From NCBI GenBank assembly GCA_037126765.1, contig JBBCBC010000012.1, positions 1 to 64,000 on the forward strand: a DNA stretch of 64,000 bases, read 5' to 3'. Below are positions 11,701 to 23,544 of this stretch, in pieces; the first letter of the stretch is position 1, and every line of letters begins with the position of its first letter. The notes beneath the pieces were generated by a model. The model searched no databases. It was not told where the DNA came from and worked only from the letters and a program-made list of their open reading frames with translations. The position numbers were made by a program, and so were the translations under genes. This DNA is from Stenogyne calaminthoides. Its lineage: Eukaryota; Streptophyta; Magnoliopsida; Lamiales; Lamiaceae.

Positions 11701-14380
11701 TTCAATATAGCTATTGATCTATAAGAATGATTTTCTATATAGTATGTTGCTTTCTATGTTACAGAGAACAAAATGTTCTACTGCAAATATTGATCGTTCT
11801 TTTACCTTTTAAGATGATGAATGTCTATTTGTTATAAGTACTAAACGATATTTTGTCCCAATACTCATATACAATGGCTAATGTTTCACCATGTTGGATT
11901 TCTGGCAGTTTGTCCCTGCAGCTTCTGTTTTTGGCTCGTCGTGGATTGACTGGCTCCGAATATTTGCTCACACAAAGTAAAGTTGATTACCACATTTGGA
12001 ATTTAAAAGATAATTTATTAGCACTATCCTTTTATCATTGCTGCAATTTTCATTGATTCAGTGGTTCACACTTTCTAATTGCAGACCAATTGAATCTACC
12101 GATTTTATAACGTGTTTACCTGCACATGGAGCTGTTATTGGGGCTTGGTTTGGTGCGTGGCCTATGCCACTTGACTGGGAAAGATCCTGGCAGGTATGGA
12201 ACCTTGCAATCTATCCATATATTCCCACTTAGATTGGCATTTGAGGTTCCTATTTTCAGTTGTGTTTGCTCTTTTCTTGATTAAGTATATTACTCTTTCA
12301 TGTTTATGGCTAAAGCTAAATACTATCAGAAAATGAAGAAGCAAAAACAAAAAAAATGTAATAAATGATGAGGGGTGGGAGAGTATGAATTTATGCATGT
12401 CGTCCTTCTCTCAACATCGCTTCTCTAAAATGAGTCATACAGTTTCTGTGATGAAGTAGCTTTTGATCAATATGAGCTGTTGCAATGTTGCTCTGCTACC
12501 TTGGTTGTTTGATGGATATGATTTTGAGGCTTCCCCTTATAAAAACAACTTATAGGATATAACTAAAGAACTAGTTTTGTCAACGTGCGTATCAACTTCT
12601 TATTTTAAGAGGGAACTAGGATGACAAAAATCCCACTGAAAACTTTAACTGAGATCATGTTGTTGATTAGTGCATTCAATGGGGACTCTTCTTGTTATTT
12701 TATTTTGAATGTGACACTAATTGACCACTGGTTGTTAGTTTGTTAAGAGTTGTTTATGTGAGTTATATCGCTTTAACTCTCACATTTCTTAATGTTTGAA
12801 CTTCACGTGTTAAGTTATATCTTGAATATATGTGAGAGCCATTCCTTGTCAAACTTTTCGAACTTAATGTCCAAACTGGAATATTACCACTTCTTGCATT
12901 GAGTAGCACATTGGCTCACCATGCAGACTGCCTCTTCCTTAGTTACTACTCCCTCTGTCCTAATTTTGATTGTCCACTTTTCGTAAATAGCCGTTCTAAT
13001 TTTGTTTGGCCATTTCCTAAAAAGGAAATAAAACAACTTTCAATACTATTTAATACTCCCTCCGTCCCGAAATTATTGTCCGGTTTACTGTGTGATCGGT
13101 TTTTAAGAAAAAGTGATAAAGTGTTAAAGTGTAAGGGGTAGAATTGGTAAATCAACTTTATTGTAAAGTGAAAAAGTGAAAAAGTGTTAAAGTGTAAGGG
13201 GTTAAGTGAGTGACAATTGGTGTAATTTATATGTATTGTGAAGGGTGTTTATATTGATGAAACTTTCCATTTTAGGAAAGTGGACAAAAATTGTGGGATG
13301 CCCAAAATAGAATACTGGACAATAATTTTGGGACGGAGGGAGTACTATTATTTCTCTCCACCAAACCCACTTTACACCATTTAATACTATTATTTCCCTC
13401 CACCAAATCCACTTTATGCACTTTACACCATTTAATACTATTATCTCCTACTTTTTCTTAATCTCCGTGTCTACAGTAACCGGATAATCAAAAATAGGAC
13501 GGAGGGAGGGAGTAGTTATCAAGGAACTTGCTAATATTGGCTTTGCATCAATTTCTCACAATATCTGTTAAATTACACACAATGTACCTAATGTTACATT
13601 TTGAATTTCATGATGTGTACCTTACTGGTACATAGATGATTTGTGGTTGCGTAGCCATTCTGGTTGCTAAGAATTCATCTAATTTTGGATCCATTAAACT
13701 GCTTAATCATATTAAAAGTTGACAAATTCTCATGGGCGATATTGAATTGTCAAGGAAGCTGTGAGACAGATCCAAAATAACATGATTCGAATTTTATTTC
13801 TGATGAATTGATGAATCTTGTTAAGTTAACATGAAATGGTCTCGCGAGAGAGCTTCTCTTAGGGGACACATAGTTAAAAAATTTCCATGGTAATCAATCA
13901 CAATGAGAATGATGATAATATTGTTAGTAGTAAGCTCTAATCTTGGAATAGGTGAGACAATGAAAATTTTGTTGGTTGAGAAGTAATTGAAAATTTGTGA
14001 AATAATGATAATAAGGGGAAGTTAATCAAAACGGAGTCATTATTAACTTATATTGATTCTCATTATCCTCTAACCACCCTACTTACCCCCATGCTCGTAT
14101 CATTTCACGATTCCCATTCCACTTCTATTGAAGAATTTGAATCAAGCACTTTCTTTAATAGTATCACTTTATTATTGTTGTTATCTGCTACAAGTTCTTT
14201 TAATGATCATTAGGTATGTTTAATTTCTTTCTGTCTCTGATCTGTAACTTTTACATTTTTACACAGGAGTGGCCAATTTGCGTCACTTATGGAGCTAATT
14301 TGGGTTATTTGATCGGAATGGTGGTATCATTTGGATTCGTCGTCTTTTATAACCGACGCCTTCACGTAAAGCGAGAGTAA
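5768..14380 (+). CDS. PIGF: PIG-F / GPI11-like protein (GPI ethanolamine-phosphate transferase subunit)
   Basis: Eight exons give 231 residues: 5768-5959, 6041-6106, 6191-6233, 11186-11240, 11624-11672, 11909-11976, 12085-12193, 14267-14380. All introns are GT-AG and the phases join without a stop. The start is the ATG of MKQRVQQRK; an earlier in-frame codon at 5741 is TTG. The product is hydrophobic and multi-spanning, with family landmarks ARGLLGLPAGALVNAFGAI, VLGAPVGIQHFEKTIHWSLL, LPAHGAVIGAWFGAWPMPLD and a basic C-terminus (NRRLHVKRE). In animals and yeast PIG-F/Gpi11 is an ER membrane protein that stabilises PIG-O and PIG-G, which add ethanolamine phosphate to the GPI anchor; that role is inferred here by family. 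Length fits (human ~219). Intron 3 (6234-11185) is swollen by two retroelement insertions and intron 7 by nested MITEs; coding exons look intact. Confidence 0.88.
6680..8744 (+). mobile_element. Solo LTR in PIG-F intron 3 (Gypsy-like)
   Basis: 2065 bp beginning TGTAATACCCG and ending GGGGTGTGACA, flanked by an exact GTACG duplication (6675-6679 and 8745-8749). The ends resemble LTRs of plant chromovirus-type Gypsy elements, and the segment near 8430-8510 (ctcaccccatctatttacaa then a gaggagttggacgatgagg stretch) is typical of their 3' part. No second LTR or pol sequence is present, so it is a solo LTR. It contains the 54 bp tandem array at 8046-8312. Confidence 0.85.
8046..8312 (+). repeat. 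54 bp tandem repeat, about five copies
   Basis: The unit starts actttacgtgtgagaatacc and continues aaagtcattaaaacgacttt then gggaaggttcac. Successive starts of ctttacg are 8050, 8104, 8158, 8212 and 8265. Copies 1-4 are nearly identical; copy 5 is one base shorter and more diverged. It lies inside the solo LTR and makes a short repetitive open frame that I do not regard as a gene. Confidence 0.9.
9147..10850 (+). mobile_element. Short deleted Copia element in PIG-F intron 3
   Basis: LTRs at 9147-9785 and 10280-10850 begin TGTTGGGATTG and end TTCCTAACA. The target-site duplication is CAAAC (9142-9146 and 10851-10855). The primer-binding site TGGTATCAGAGC (9789-9800) matches the initiator Met tRNA type used by plant Copia elements. 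The interior is only 494 bp: the start of gag (KGKSPVEKLDGTDFGF from about 9841) then non-coding sequence and a purine tract before 10280. The LTRs contain a TATAAATA box (9595). LTR and gag start resemble those of the element at 32566-37320, so it is a deletion derivative of the same lineage. Confidence 0.88.
9173..9290 (+). repeat. 29 bp tandem repeat, four copies, in the left LTR only
   Basis: The unit cggaatgagtccagggagg / acaagacgtt occurs four times in a row in the left LTR. The right LTR (10308-10336) has one copy, which accounts for most of the length difference between the two LTRs. Confidence 0.88.
12949..13512. mobile_element. Stowaway-like MITE (outer) in PIG-F intron 7
   Basis: Begins CTCCCTCTGTCC and ends GGACGGAGGGAGGGAG, flanked by TA on both sides. 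These are the terminal inverted repeats and TA target of Stowaway (Tc1/Mariner) MITEs. It is interrupted by a second copy at 13056-13342. Confidence 0.8.
13056..13342. mobile_element. Stowaway-like MITE (inner, nested)
   Basis: 287 bp, CTCCCTCCGTCCCGAAATTA at one end and TTTTGGGACGGAGGGAG at the other, flanked by TA (13054-13055 and 13343-13344). It sits within the outer MITE. Confidence 0.85.
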
Positions 14381-16390
14381 TATGGGCAGAAATCGCTAAA
14401 TTATTTCGAAAGTTATTTTAATTTATGTTTTAGTATTTCAAAGTTCATTTGTATTTTAGGATATCTTTCTTATGATTGTCAATTCATATACCCATAATTT
14501 TGAGAAGGAAATGATCACGGTATGTGAGATCGTTGCATAGAGATTCTGCCACTGATATCTTTCTTATGATAGTCAATGAGATTGTTTAACAAATCTCTTT
14601 TTATATTAAAATTCATTCCGTTTTAAAATATTTAATAGTTATTATCTTTGAATATTCTTAGTTCCATCAATTTTATGTTCTATTTTTCAATATTTATTTA
14701 TAATTAAATGTATAATTTCATATTTACAATTACTTGACTTATATAATTATGTTGTATAATATATTTTTAAAATTTGTATAATATTAACGTCATATAATAT
14801 TAAGTAGAAAATTATAATAAATATAAGATCAAATATTATACTTCACAATCACATAATATGAAATCAGCCGAAAATTATCTCAAAAACAATAAATACATTT
14901 TCATTCAAAATAAATATTTAAATTGGTATACTGTTTTTGCAAAAATCGAATTTGAGTCTGCATTGGAGGGTGATTTAGAGGTAAATTTGTGTTTGCCTCC
15001 CACCCTGAATATCGTCTGAGAATTTTAGTCAAATCTTTCCAAGTATAGTCAAATTGAACAACTCGGAATTTCGAAAATTGAGTCCACCAAAGCAATCTTA
15101 AAATGCACAGAATGTACTTTTTGAACTATTTTTCTTATTTCCCCACCAAAAGAAAAGTTGGTAAAACCAAGAGCGTCTCCAACAATAACTCAAATGGAGA
15201 TGCCTCAATATGCATTCCAACAACCACCCAATTTCAATGGCAATTTGCCTCATGTCACTGTTCACGAACTCAAAAAAAAAAATATTTGCACCTAATTTTT
15301 ACATTAGTTGAAATTATAATTTATTATTTGACATTTTAAATCTATAGCCTCAATTAAATTGAAAAATACTAAGACAATATTAAATAATTTAAAACAAAAT
15401 CTTAAATAAAATGATAAATTTTTTTTTATTTAAAAAAAATTAAATATAAATCAAAATTATTGTTTTTTAAACAAATGTTAGATGAATATAAAAATTTAAT
15501 TGATAAAGTTAAGAATATGGTATAATACTTATAAGATGTTCAAAAATATTATTTTCATTTTTATCTCTAAATATTCCCTTTTCAACTTAAATCCTATTAT
15601 AGAACATTGATCAATCAAATTTGTTATCATTAGGTTATGGATATTTATGTTCATTTTAAACCGTCAAACCGTGAATAATCCATCGAAACTGTTCAAAACC
15701 ACATGATCATGTTTGACATCCTAAATCTAAAATTAAATTGCAAGGTTCAAAAATTTTACAATTAATGGTATAATCTTATAAGATGTTATATTATTTTCAT
15801 TTTTATCTCTAAATATTCCCTTTTCAAATTAAAATTTAGAACATTGATCAATCAAAAAATTGGATATTTATGTTCATTTTAAATCACGTGAATAATCCAT
15901 AAAACATTTCAAAAATAATATCTTGTTTCATGAAAAGAGTTCAAAATTGTGCAATTACGCAAATTTAATTAAAAAAATGCAAAATCACATGTAAATCACC
16001 CAATAAATTTTGACAAAAACCTTCTTCCTAACTTTGGATAAAAGAGTGCACAATTGCACTACAATTGTGTAAAAAAGTGTTGTATATTTTTTTGGATAGA
16101 ATAGTAAAACTTGAAAATATAAAAAATAAAAAAGTCATAGTTATCTTATGTTTTATTTATTTCAAATTACCCTAAAATAAAAGATACGCAAAATCAAGTT
16201 TATTTTCTCCCCGGATATAAAGTACATAATAAAATAGACAGCCAACTCCTAAAATAAAAGATACACAACCCCAAATTTATTTAATTTTTCCCTTTTAAAT
16301 AAATTAGTTATCCAAATCTCATAACAAAAGCAGTAAAATCTTCATTCATCCCATTCCCACTTGATCGTCAACTTCGGCGTTGTTATCACG
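14381..16390. other. AT-rich spacer between PIG-F and the RING gene
   Basis: No gene found. A ~150 bp segment is duplicated directly at about 15515-15680 and 15764-15900. Both copies share cttataagatgtt, then attttcatttttatctctaa, then atattcccttttcaa and agaacattgatcaatcaaa. The rest is low-complexity AT sequence. Confidence 0.6.
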
Positions 16391-16525
16391 CCATGTACGT
16401 GCACAAATCCGACGAACGGTTCAAACTCCTCCCATTGGGCCGTGACAGAGCTAAACTCACCGCCCCGCATTTTAGCATAGCGACACGTCAGCAAAGCAAG
16501 GAGCTCGTTTGTGACACGTGTATAC
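16391..16525 (+). promoter_or_regulatory. Cluster of ACGT-core motifs upstream of the RING gene
   Basis: Three ACGT cores lie within ~125 bp: TACGTG (16396-16401), CACGTCA (16484-16490) and a perfect CACGTG G-box (16515-16520). ACGT cores are known binding sites of plant bZIP and bHLH factors. The cluster precedes a CT-rich stretch (16610-16665) typical of a plant 5' UTR. Function is inferred from motif and position only. Confidence 0.45.
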
Positions 16526-17955
16526 TCCTGGAAAAGCCAAAGTGGGCCCACCGACCGAACCCTTTAAATCTCTCTCCTCAACCCCTAAGCGCCAAAATAC
16601 CGTGCTCCCTCTTTCTCTCTCTTCCTTCTCTTTCTCTCTGTAGTTTTTTTTTTCTCTCTCTCTCTAACCACTCGCTAACTCACCACTCTTATGAATGTGT
16701 CATCACTTTGAAGTTTCCTTTCACCGATCAGAAACCAATCTAAGCATCTAATCGGTTTGGCGTTGGTATGAAATCGTGAATTCTCTTTATTTTTTTGTTA
16801 TTTGTACAGATTGTTTTGTTGATGTATGGGGTTTGTGGGTTGATCTGCTGATTGCGTTGGTTAATAATTTTTTGTTGAATATGATTTCGTTGTACCCTAG
16901 GTTGTTGTGATTTTATTTTTTTTTTGGTGATTTTCGCAAGCGAGTTTTTTGTTTTTGGTTTTTTTTTTTTTTAATGATGAAGAAGAAATTCAAAGTGATT
17001 AAAGATGCTTCTGATTGGGATTTAGTGTTTCTGCGAATTTTTCTAGTGTGTGTGGGCGTATGTTTTTTAATAAATCCTATAAGTATTTATTCTTGATTTT
17101 TTTTTCCAGAATGGGGGTTTAAGGAAACTTACTCTTGGCATTTTCTAGACTGCTTACAGCTTATACCCTCTGTTAAACTCGTTTATTAATCACAAGTGTC
17201 CTGTTAATTGTTTTCTTCTTTTTCTTCTTGTTTTGTGCCCTCTATTTCGGGAGCAGAAATGAGTTGGTTTGTGTGTGGTGTTTGTTTGTGGTGTTGGGGT
17301 GTTGTTCTTCTTGTGTGGTTATTTCAGTCTTAACTAATGATGATTTTTGAAGACCTGCTTTTGATTTTATTCTCAACTTCAGAGCTTATTTGTGTTTTTC
17401 TGGATTATGCTGAAATGGTCCGCACTCAGAATGAAAACACACATTCGAACATGGATTAATGGAGAGTTTTCAAATGCCTGTAGTTCATAGTTGGTGGTGC
17501 ATTTGATATATTAACATCAAACCGTTCATTTTGTTTTTATCACCTTTTCAGCCATATGTTGAGTGTGTTGTTTCTTATAAATAAAATTTAATAGCTCAAA
17601 TAGTTTCACAGGGTATTTAGAGGACTTGGAGTATTTGGAGTTATGTTTTACTCTCGAGAATTGTTTGTCAAAGTTCGTCTGTTGGGGAAAAGAAAAATTG
17701 TTCATCTCTGTTTTTCTTTTAATACATACTCTTTCCCCTGTAAGTTAATGTCAGTTCAAACCTACTTAAATATTTTGAATACAAGAATGAAAAATATTAG
17801 GTTCCTGCTTTGTTCTAAGTTCTAACTAGTTGATCTAGTTGTAGGTTTGTCGTTTGTGTGTCTATCCATCCACCATGTGTTATACATTGATTGTCCTGTA
17901 ATTGGATGAAGAAAATAATTCTCCTGCATTATTCTTTTTAGATAAAAGTATATAC

Positions 17956-20900
17956 ATGGGATGCGAGCATTCTATCACTAGTAAACCAAAAGGCGAACAT
18001 CCTATCACTGGTAAACCAAGTGGAGCTCATGATTGTAGCTGGAATCCTGGTGCTTATAGTTTATCTGGGCCTCACATACAAGGCGACTTTCACTCTTACC
18101 CACAAGATTTGAATTTCATGCCAGATTCCAAGTTTGACGGGGATTTGATTAATGTCAAAAGTGAAATGTCTGAGTTTTACAGAGAATCTGAATTGTATCC
18201 CGAGGTGAACACTAGGGGACTTGATTATGCAATTGATGGATGTAATTTGTTTCCTTCCAATTGTTTGATGAACACAAATGTCAATTCCATGGATTATGGC
18301 AACTCAGAGGCTTATATGAACTGCATGCCACCAACATATAAAAGTAGTACTTGTTATCCGATAAAGGAACATGGAGCAGAAGCTAAAAACAGTACAACGA
18401 GTAGGTTCCAGAGGAGTGGAATTTTTCTTCTTCAGAATGCAGCACATCTTTATATAACTTTGGTAAGTCTGCAACTAAAAATGATATCAATATCGGTCCT
18501 CCTTCCTTTAGTAAACCACCAAGCGTTGATGGGAACTTTCTCACTCTTGGAATTGGAAGTGTTACGGAAGTCAGACCAAATAGCAATTTCAGTACCCGAG
18601 AAATTTCCTCTACACTCGAGAAGGCTTCATTCGATTCCCAATATAACAATTCCATCATTAGACATTGCCCAAAGAACCCCATGAATCGTACTCAATTGAT
18701 GGGTAGGTCTGGAAGGGTTCAAACTAGTGCTGGTGGATTATCAATCCCATCCCATGAATATGGGCTTATTGGAGATACTGGGTGCGGGTTAAATTTTACC
18801 CCATCCCATGGTCTGCAGACTAATGTGCAGCCTAATTTTTCAGCTAATGAATTTGGTTCCTCTTCATTGTCATTGCCTTTTGGAAACACTTTGGTCTCTA
18901 CACATAAACATGGTCCCCAGCCAGGATTAATGTCTGCAAATTATTCAAGTCAGCCTATAGCTGGGCAACAGGACTACCGTAGAGAAAGTTCCATGAATGT
19001 CTCATGTGAATCTTCAAGAAATCTCCCTTCTCACAGGCACAACCACAGCCCCATCAGCCATTTACAACTAGGTGAGTCATTTCATTGGTTATCTTGCAAT
19101 ATATAAATTTGCTTTATCCATTTGCTTATCTTTCCTGCTATTTTCCAAAACAAAGAAAAGGTAAATCGGGACACCCTGTAGATTGGAAAATAACTAAACG
19201 GCCACCCTGTGAAATACATTATCAAGGGGAGTAAGACCAATGTATCTTTGTCTATAATGGATACCATGAGGTCTACTTTCTTTGATAATTTTCCTGCCAT
19301 TACCTAATACGAACTAAATTGAGATTGACTGTAGTTTGAAAAATTAACCTATTTAACTTTGAATTTGTTTATGAAAATGAGTAGCATATTTCTCCCTTTA
19401 TATAGAATAGAGAGCGTGAATGTTTCTTATCAGCTGAGGTTGACCAATGAAATTGGGGTTGATCCCTGTAAATCAATTATTATTTGCTAAAAGTTGTATT
19501 TCAAAATTCTTTTACAGGAAGGTTAATTCCACTGACAGGAGAAGGAGCACAAATTAATGCCTCTGTTAATTACCAGAGTGTTCAACCAGCAAGTAAGGCC
19601 CTGTTTTTTAGCAATTATGTTGATGGAGACTATCATCTCTAGGTGTTTTGTAATTTAGTGGGAGAGGGAACGGGTAATATAATTTATTACTGTCTTAAAC
19701 TAATATTAGATATTTTTGTATTCATGAGAAATCTTATTTTTAGGTTTTTTATATCAATGGTTTCTTTCATAAAACATTTAAGTTTCATATTTTTCACAGG
19801 AAATCTAACTTCCACTGCATCAAGTATCAGAACAGAAGCTGCTAAGATTGGTTCTTTTGCATCGAGTGTTCATCCAGTAGGTAAGCCCATTTAAGACTTC
19901 AAATTCATTATTTACGTTATTCAGTAGGATATGGACAAAATGATATACTCTCATTATTGGAAATTATTGGCATGTTATGATTATCTTTTTTAAGTGGACA
20001 TTTAGATACTCATAATGTCGATCCTGTTGAAGAACTTGGGAACTATTATTTTCCTGAGAGAAATGAGTTTCGGAATTCAAAAAGTGGCAATTCCCAGTTG
20101 GTTGCTGGTGGCCCGTTCCCTAAGAGGCTTGGACTTCAATCAGATGATTTTGTCACTGCTGGAACCTCCAGAGGTATGTTTACTACTATTAGTCACAAAT
20201 GCATTAGTTAATGCCTTTTCTCTTTATTAAAATTTGGGTAACTTGAATTTATCGATTATTGACCATAACTTTTTTAATCAAAGAGAACAGACTGAATATA
20301 GAACTTTAGTCAGGATAAATGGTATTTGACCAAACAACAGATCAAATGAATGACCAATAGAAACACATGATGACAAGTCGTCCATCTGATTGTAGATGTG
20401 CTGAAATATTAACAATTATACAGAAGAACTTTTTCTGAAATTTCTGGTACCTGCACCAAACAAAAAGTTATAGACTGCTTCATTATTTTGGAAAAGCCTC
20501 CATTTCTATTGGTCTTACTAGTTAATGTCAATTCTATATTGTCCTTGCTTCATTCCATTGTGGCAATACCTCACTTTTGCTTGATTGATGTTTTTGACTA
20601 GGCCATCCTCCATTCCATTTGGCTTCTTCGCTTAATCAAGTTAGACCCTCAGCATATACAGGTACTCCCATTAGAAAATGTACTCCCTCCATTTCGCAAT
20701 AAATGTCTTCTTAGCAATTTACAAAAAAATTAAGAAACTAAAAATTTAGTCAATTTTACCCTTAATCAATGTTTATCTCTCCAATTTTCCTGTCAAAAAA
20801 AAAATCTCTCTCCAATCTTCTCTCTTAGTTCTCCTCTTCTTCCTTTCCTCGCTGTCCTAAAAAGAGTCTTCTCTACTTACTAAAAGTACAGTTAATAATT

Positions 20901-22429
20901 AAACAAACCTTTTATTAAAAAATTCTTAGAGATCTTTGAGTGGGGGCAAATTAGGAAGAAAGGGGGTGAAAATTATTAAAAAGACAAATAATTTCGAACA
21001 ACATTTAGAGTCTAAAAAGATACTTATTGCGAAACGCCAAAACAGGGGGAGTACAAAATAGGGTATCTAGCAATCTTTTTCTTTCAAATAGAAGTTCCAA
21101 TACAATATGCTTTTGCTCAATACAGGTCAATATCAGCATGTAGTGGCTGCTGAGTCGTCTAAAGACAGTCCTAGAGTTAATCTTTCTAATGGTATATTAT
21201 AGTCCATTGCTCATTTTTCTTCGACATAAAATCAATTACACAAGCATGATTATGGTGCTAAATATGTCCCACTTTATAGGTCAGGTTATTCCAGTTGCAA
21301 AACTTGATGTCAAGCCTCAGGTTGTTTCAGTTGCAAAACTTGATGTCAAGCCTCAGGTTGTTTCTCATTCGTCTTTGAAAAGAAAAGCAACTAAGCCTCC
21401 TTCAACTGCACGTTTGGGTCAACCGAGGAAGATCTTTTCTCAACATTCAGCACCCAGTCAAACGCAGAGCATTCAGACTACTGCAAGAACAGTTAATAAT
21501 CCAAGTACCCCTCACGTAAAATGGCAAGGTAGGTGTCTCTGTTTTTTGTACTTTTATATGCCATTAATTGTGGGTTAATTGCAAAATAAATCACGACCTT
21601 TTCACGTTTTCCAATTACAACATATGTTTTTAAAATTTTCGATACACAACCTTTAATTGTTGCAATTCTGTAACATGAGTATTTTCCAACCAGTCCTGCT
21701 GATATGGCATTGCATGACATTGCAAAAAAAATTAGTAGTTTGTGATTAAATTGAAGATTTGAAGTAATAACAAAAGGTCGTGAATTTATTTGTAACTTTT
21801 AAAAAATAAAAAATCCAGCTGCCACATCAGCGTAAGTCGCCAGAAAAGCAGTCATACGACTCATATGATGTAATTGCAAAATTTAAAAAGGATGTGTATC
21901 GAATTGCAAATTTTAAGAGCATATATAGTAATTGAAAAAACATGTAAAGGTCATGATTTTTTATGCTCATGATTTTTTATGCAATTAACCCTCAATTGTG
22001 TCCCAAAATAAAGAGAGTAAGAATTTAACAATCCCTTGAAGCTATCTTGCTTTTGTTGTTTCTTTTAGCACTAGTTTGACAATTCATAATTCACGTTGCA
22101 TCAAGGTTTTGCACTAGCCCATTTAGAGTTTCCCAGTTGGGATTGACTCGGTTACAGTTTCTCCTTATCTAGGGTTGAGGTTTTTCATTTTATTTTGTGT
22201 TGTAGGATTTGATGATGAACGTCTGAAGCCACATGGAGAGAAGTGTCTTTTGTGCAAGAGGGATCTCTCATTTACTCCAGAAGGCCTCGTTTTTCAGCCT
22301 ACTGCTCCACCACCTGTTGCTGTTTTACCATGCGGTCATACGTTTCATGATCGTTGCTTGCAAATAATCACTCCCAAAGACCAACTTAATAGTCCTCCTT
22401 GCATTCCTTGCGCCATTGGTGGAACTTAG
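17956..22429 (+). CDS. RING-H2 zinc-finger protein, possibly damaged
   Basis: Proposed exons: 17956-19071, 19518-19592, 19800-19880, 19997-20173, 20602-20661, 21126-21191, 21280-21528, 22206-22429. The long N-terminus is low-complexity and Ser/Asn-rich with no domain I recognise. The last exon has a RING-H2 layout: CLLCKRDL, then LPCGHTFHDRC, then PPCIPC, i.e. C-x2-C, C-x-H-x2-H-x2-C, C-x2-C. RING-H2 proteins usually act as E3 ubiquitin ligases; this is inferred. Two problems: the reading frame shifts by one near 18400-18437 (the frame ending SRFQRSG must change to the one giving SSSECSTSLYNFGKS), and exon 4 lacks an AG acceptor at the position that keeps the frame (TAAGTG|GACAT). Exon 7 has an in-frame 36 bp duplication. 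A 5' UTR intron is likely between ~16765 and ~17845. It may be a decaying gene or carry assembly errors. Confidence 0.7.
20683..21051. mobile_element. Stowaway-like MITE in a RING-gene intron
   Basis: Starts CTCCCTCCATTTCGCAATAA and ends with TTATTGCGAAACG followed by AGGGGGAG, flanked by TA on both sides (20681-20682 and 21052-21053). It fills most of the intron 20662-21125. Confidence 0.8.
21294..21364 (+). repeat. In-frame 36 bp duplication in RING-gene exon 7
   Basis: The 36 bp unit encoding VAKLDVKPQVVS is present twice back to back (21294-21329 and 21330-21364). It adds 12 residues without changing frame. The two copies are almost identical, which suggests a recent event. Confidence 0.9.
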
Positions 22430-23029
22430 TTTCCTTGATGATTTTAGTTTATTTTTGGCTACTTACACAACTCTCAACAACTACGAGATTATACACCTAC
22501 GAGAGTGGTAACTAAGGAGAAAAAAAGGTAGAAACAGAAATGGGATTCTTTTTTTGGTGATGGAGATAGGTATAGTTGATTGAATTGTACATTCTTGCAG
22601 GAGTTCTCTAGTCCCATAGGGTGGTGGTTGTATAGCTTCTTTTGTAAGGTGCAAATGAGATTTCATTAAGTTGCATCATAACTTTCCCATCATTTTCTAG
22701 AATATGAATTTTAGCTCTATAGTAATGCAATTTAGTTTAATAGGCTTCTCTGAAGTTTGACTAGCTAACCCCAGTTGATGATTCCAGTTAGGAAGAGGGA
22801 TATTTTGAAAAACAAAAAAATAGGTATTCAATTTGATGATATTGTTTGATTTTGAAGATTTGGCACCTGACATGGTAGATGCTATGTGACACATGTGGTC
22901 ATACTCAATTTGATGAAATTGTTCGATTTTCAGAGAGCTTGTATCATTTGGAACGTGAGGACCGGTGAGGTGAATGTTCGTTTCGTCCACTCGTTATTGA
23001 ACCTTTTCATCATTTTTTTCTTGTAAATA
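22430..23029. other. 3' UTR and spacer after the RING gene
   Basis: Contains the probable 3' UTR of the RING gene. No gene or repeat recognised. Confidence 0.4.
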
Positions 23030-23047
23030 GAAATATTCCCTTACAAA

Positions 23048-23299
23048 TGAGGGTGTTTGGTCTAGTGGTATGATAACCCCAAGGGTTGACCTAGTGGTGA
23101 AGGCCTGGAACTTAGGATTGTGCTCTTTTCTAGGTCTCAGGTTCGAACCCTCTTAGGTGCAATCAATCTTTTGAGATGGAGTCGATCTATCACAATTTAG
23201 CTTCGCTGCAGGAAGTGGGAATTTTGCTGAGTGGACGGTGGGTTACAGTCCCCGAATTAGTCGGTCCTTGGACCGGATACCGTGTTATATAAAAAAAAA
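23048..23299 (+). mobile_element. tRNA-derived SINE
   Basis: The head shows a tRNA-like A box (ggtctagtggtatgat, followed by a second cctagtggtgaagg) and a B box (caggttcgaaccct, ~23140-23155). The tail is an A run. It is flanked by an 18 bp target-site duplication, gaaatattcccttacaaa (23030-23047 and 23300-23317). RNA polymerase III boxes, A-tail and long duplication identify a SINE. Confidence 0.85.
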
Positions 23300-23317
23300 G
23301 AAATATTCCCTTACAAA

Positions 23318-23544
23318 CCTCCAAGGGTTGGGTTGGCCAAGTGGTGTAAACATGAGATTTAAGAGTATGCTCCTTTCTGAATCTCAGGTTTGAAACTCTT
23401 TAGACGCGATCAATTCTTCAGATGAGCCAGTTCATACAAAGCGTTCTCCTTGAAGAGACCCCCCGCTAGTGTACGGTGGGTTCTGGTTTTCCGAATTAGT
23501 CGATATTTGGAGCTGAATACCGAGTTATCAAAAAAAAAAAAAAA
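23318..23544 (+). mobile_element. Second SINE, adjacent to the first
   Basis: Shares the head (aagggttgggttggccaag then tggtgtaa), the B-box region (ctcaggtttgaaactc) and the 3' part (ccgaattagtcgatatttgg, then cgagttatc, then poly-A) with the SINE at 23048. Its own target-site duplication is not clear; only ccttac is shared. Confidence 0.75.

Noticed and set aside
18383..18682. A 99-codon minus-strand frame over the RING-gene exon
   Set aside because: Antisense to the Ser/Asn-rich coding exon and without recognisable motifs.
23055..23160. A tRNA gene (A and B boxes present)
   Set aside because: No cloverleaf can be drawn; A-tail and long target duplication show a SINE.
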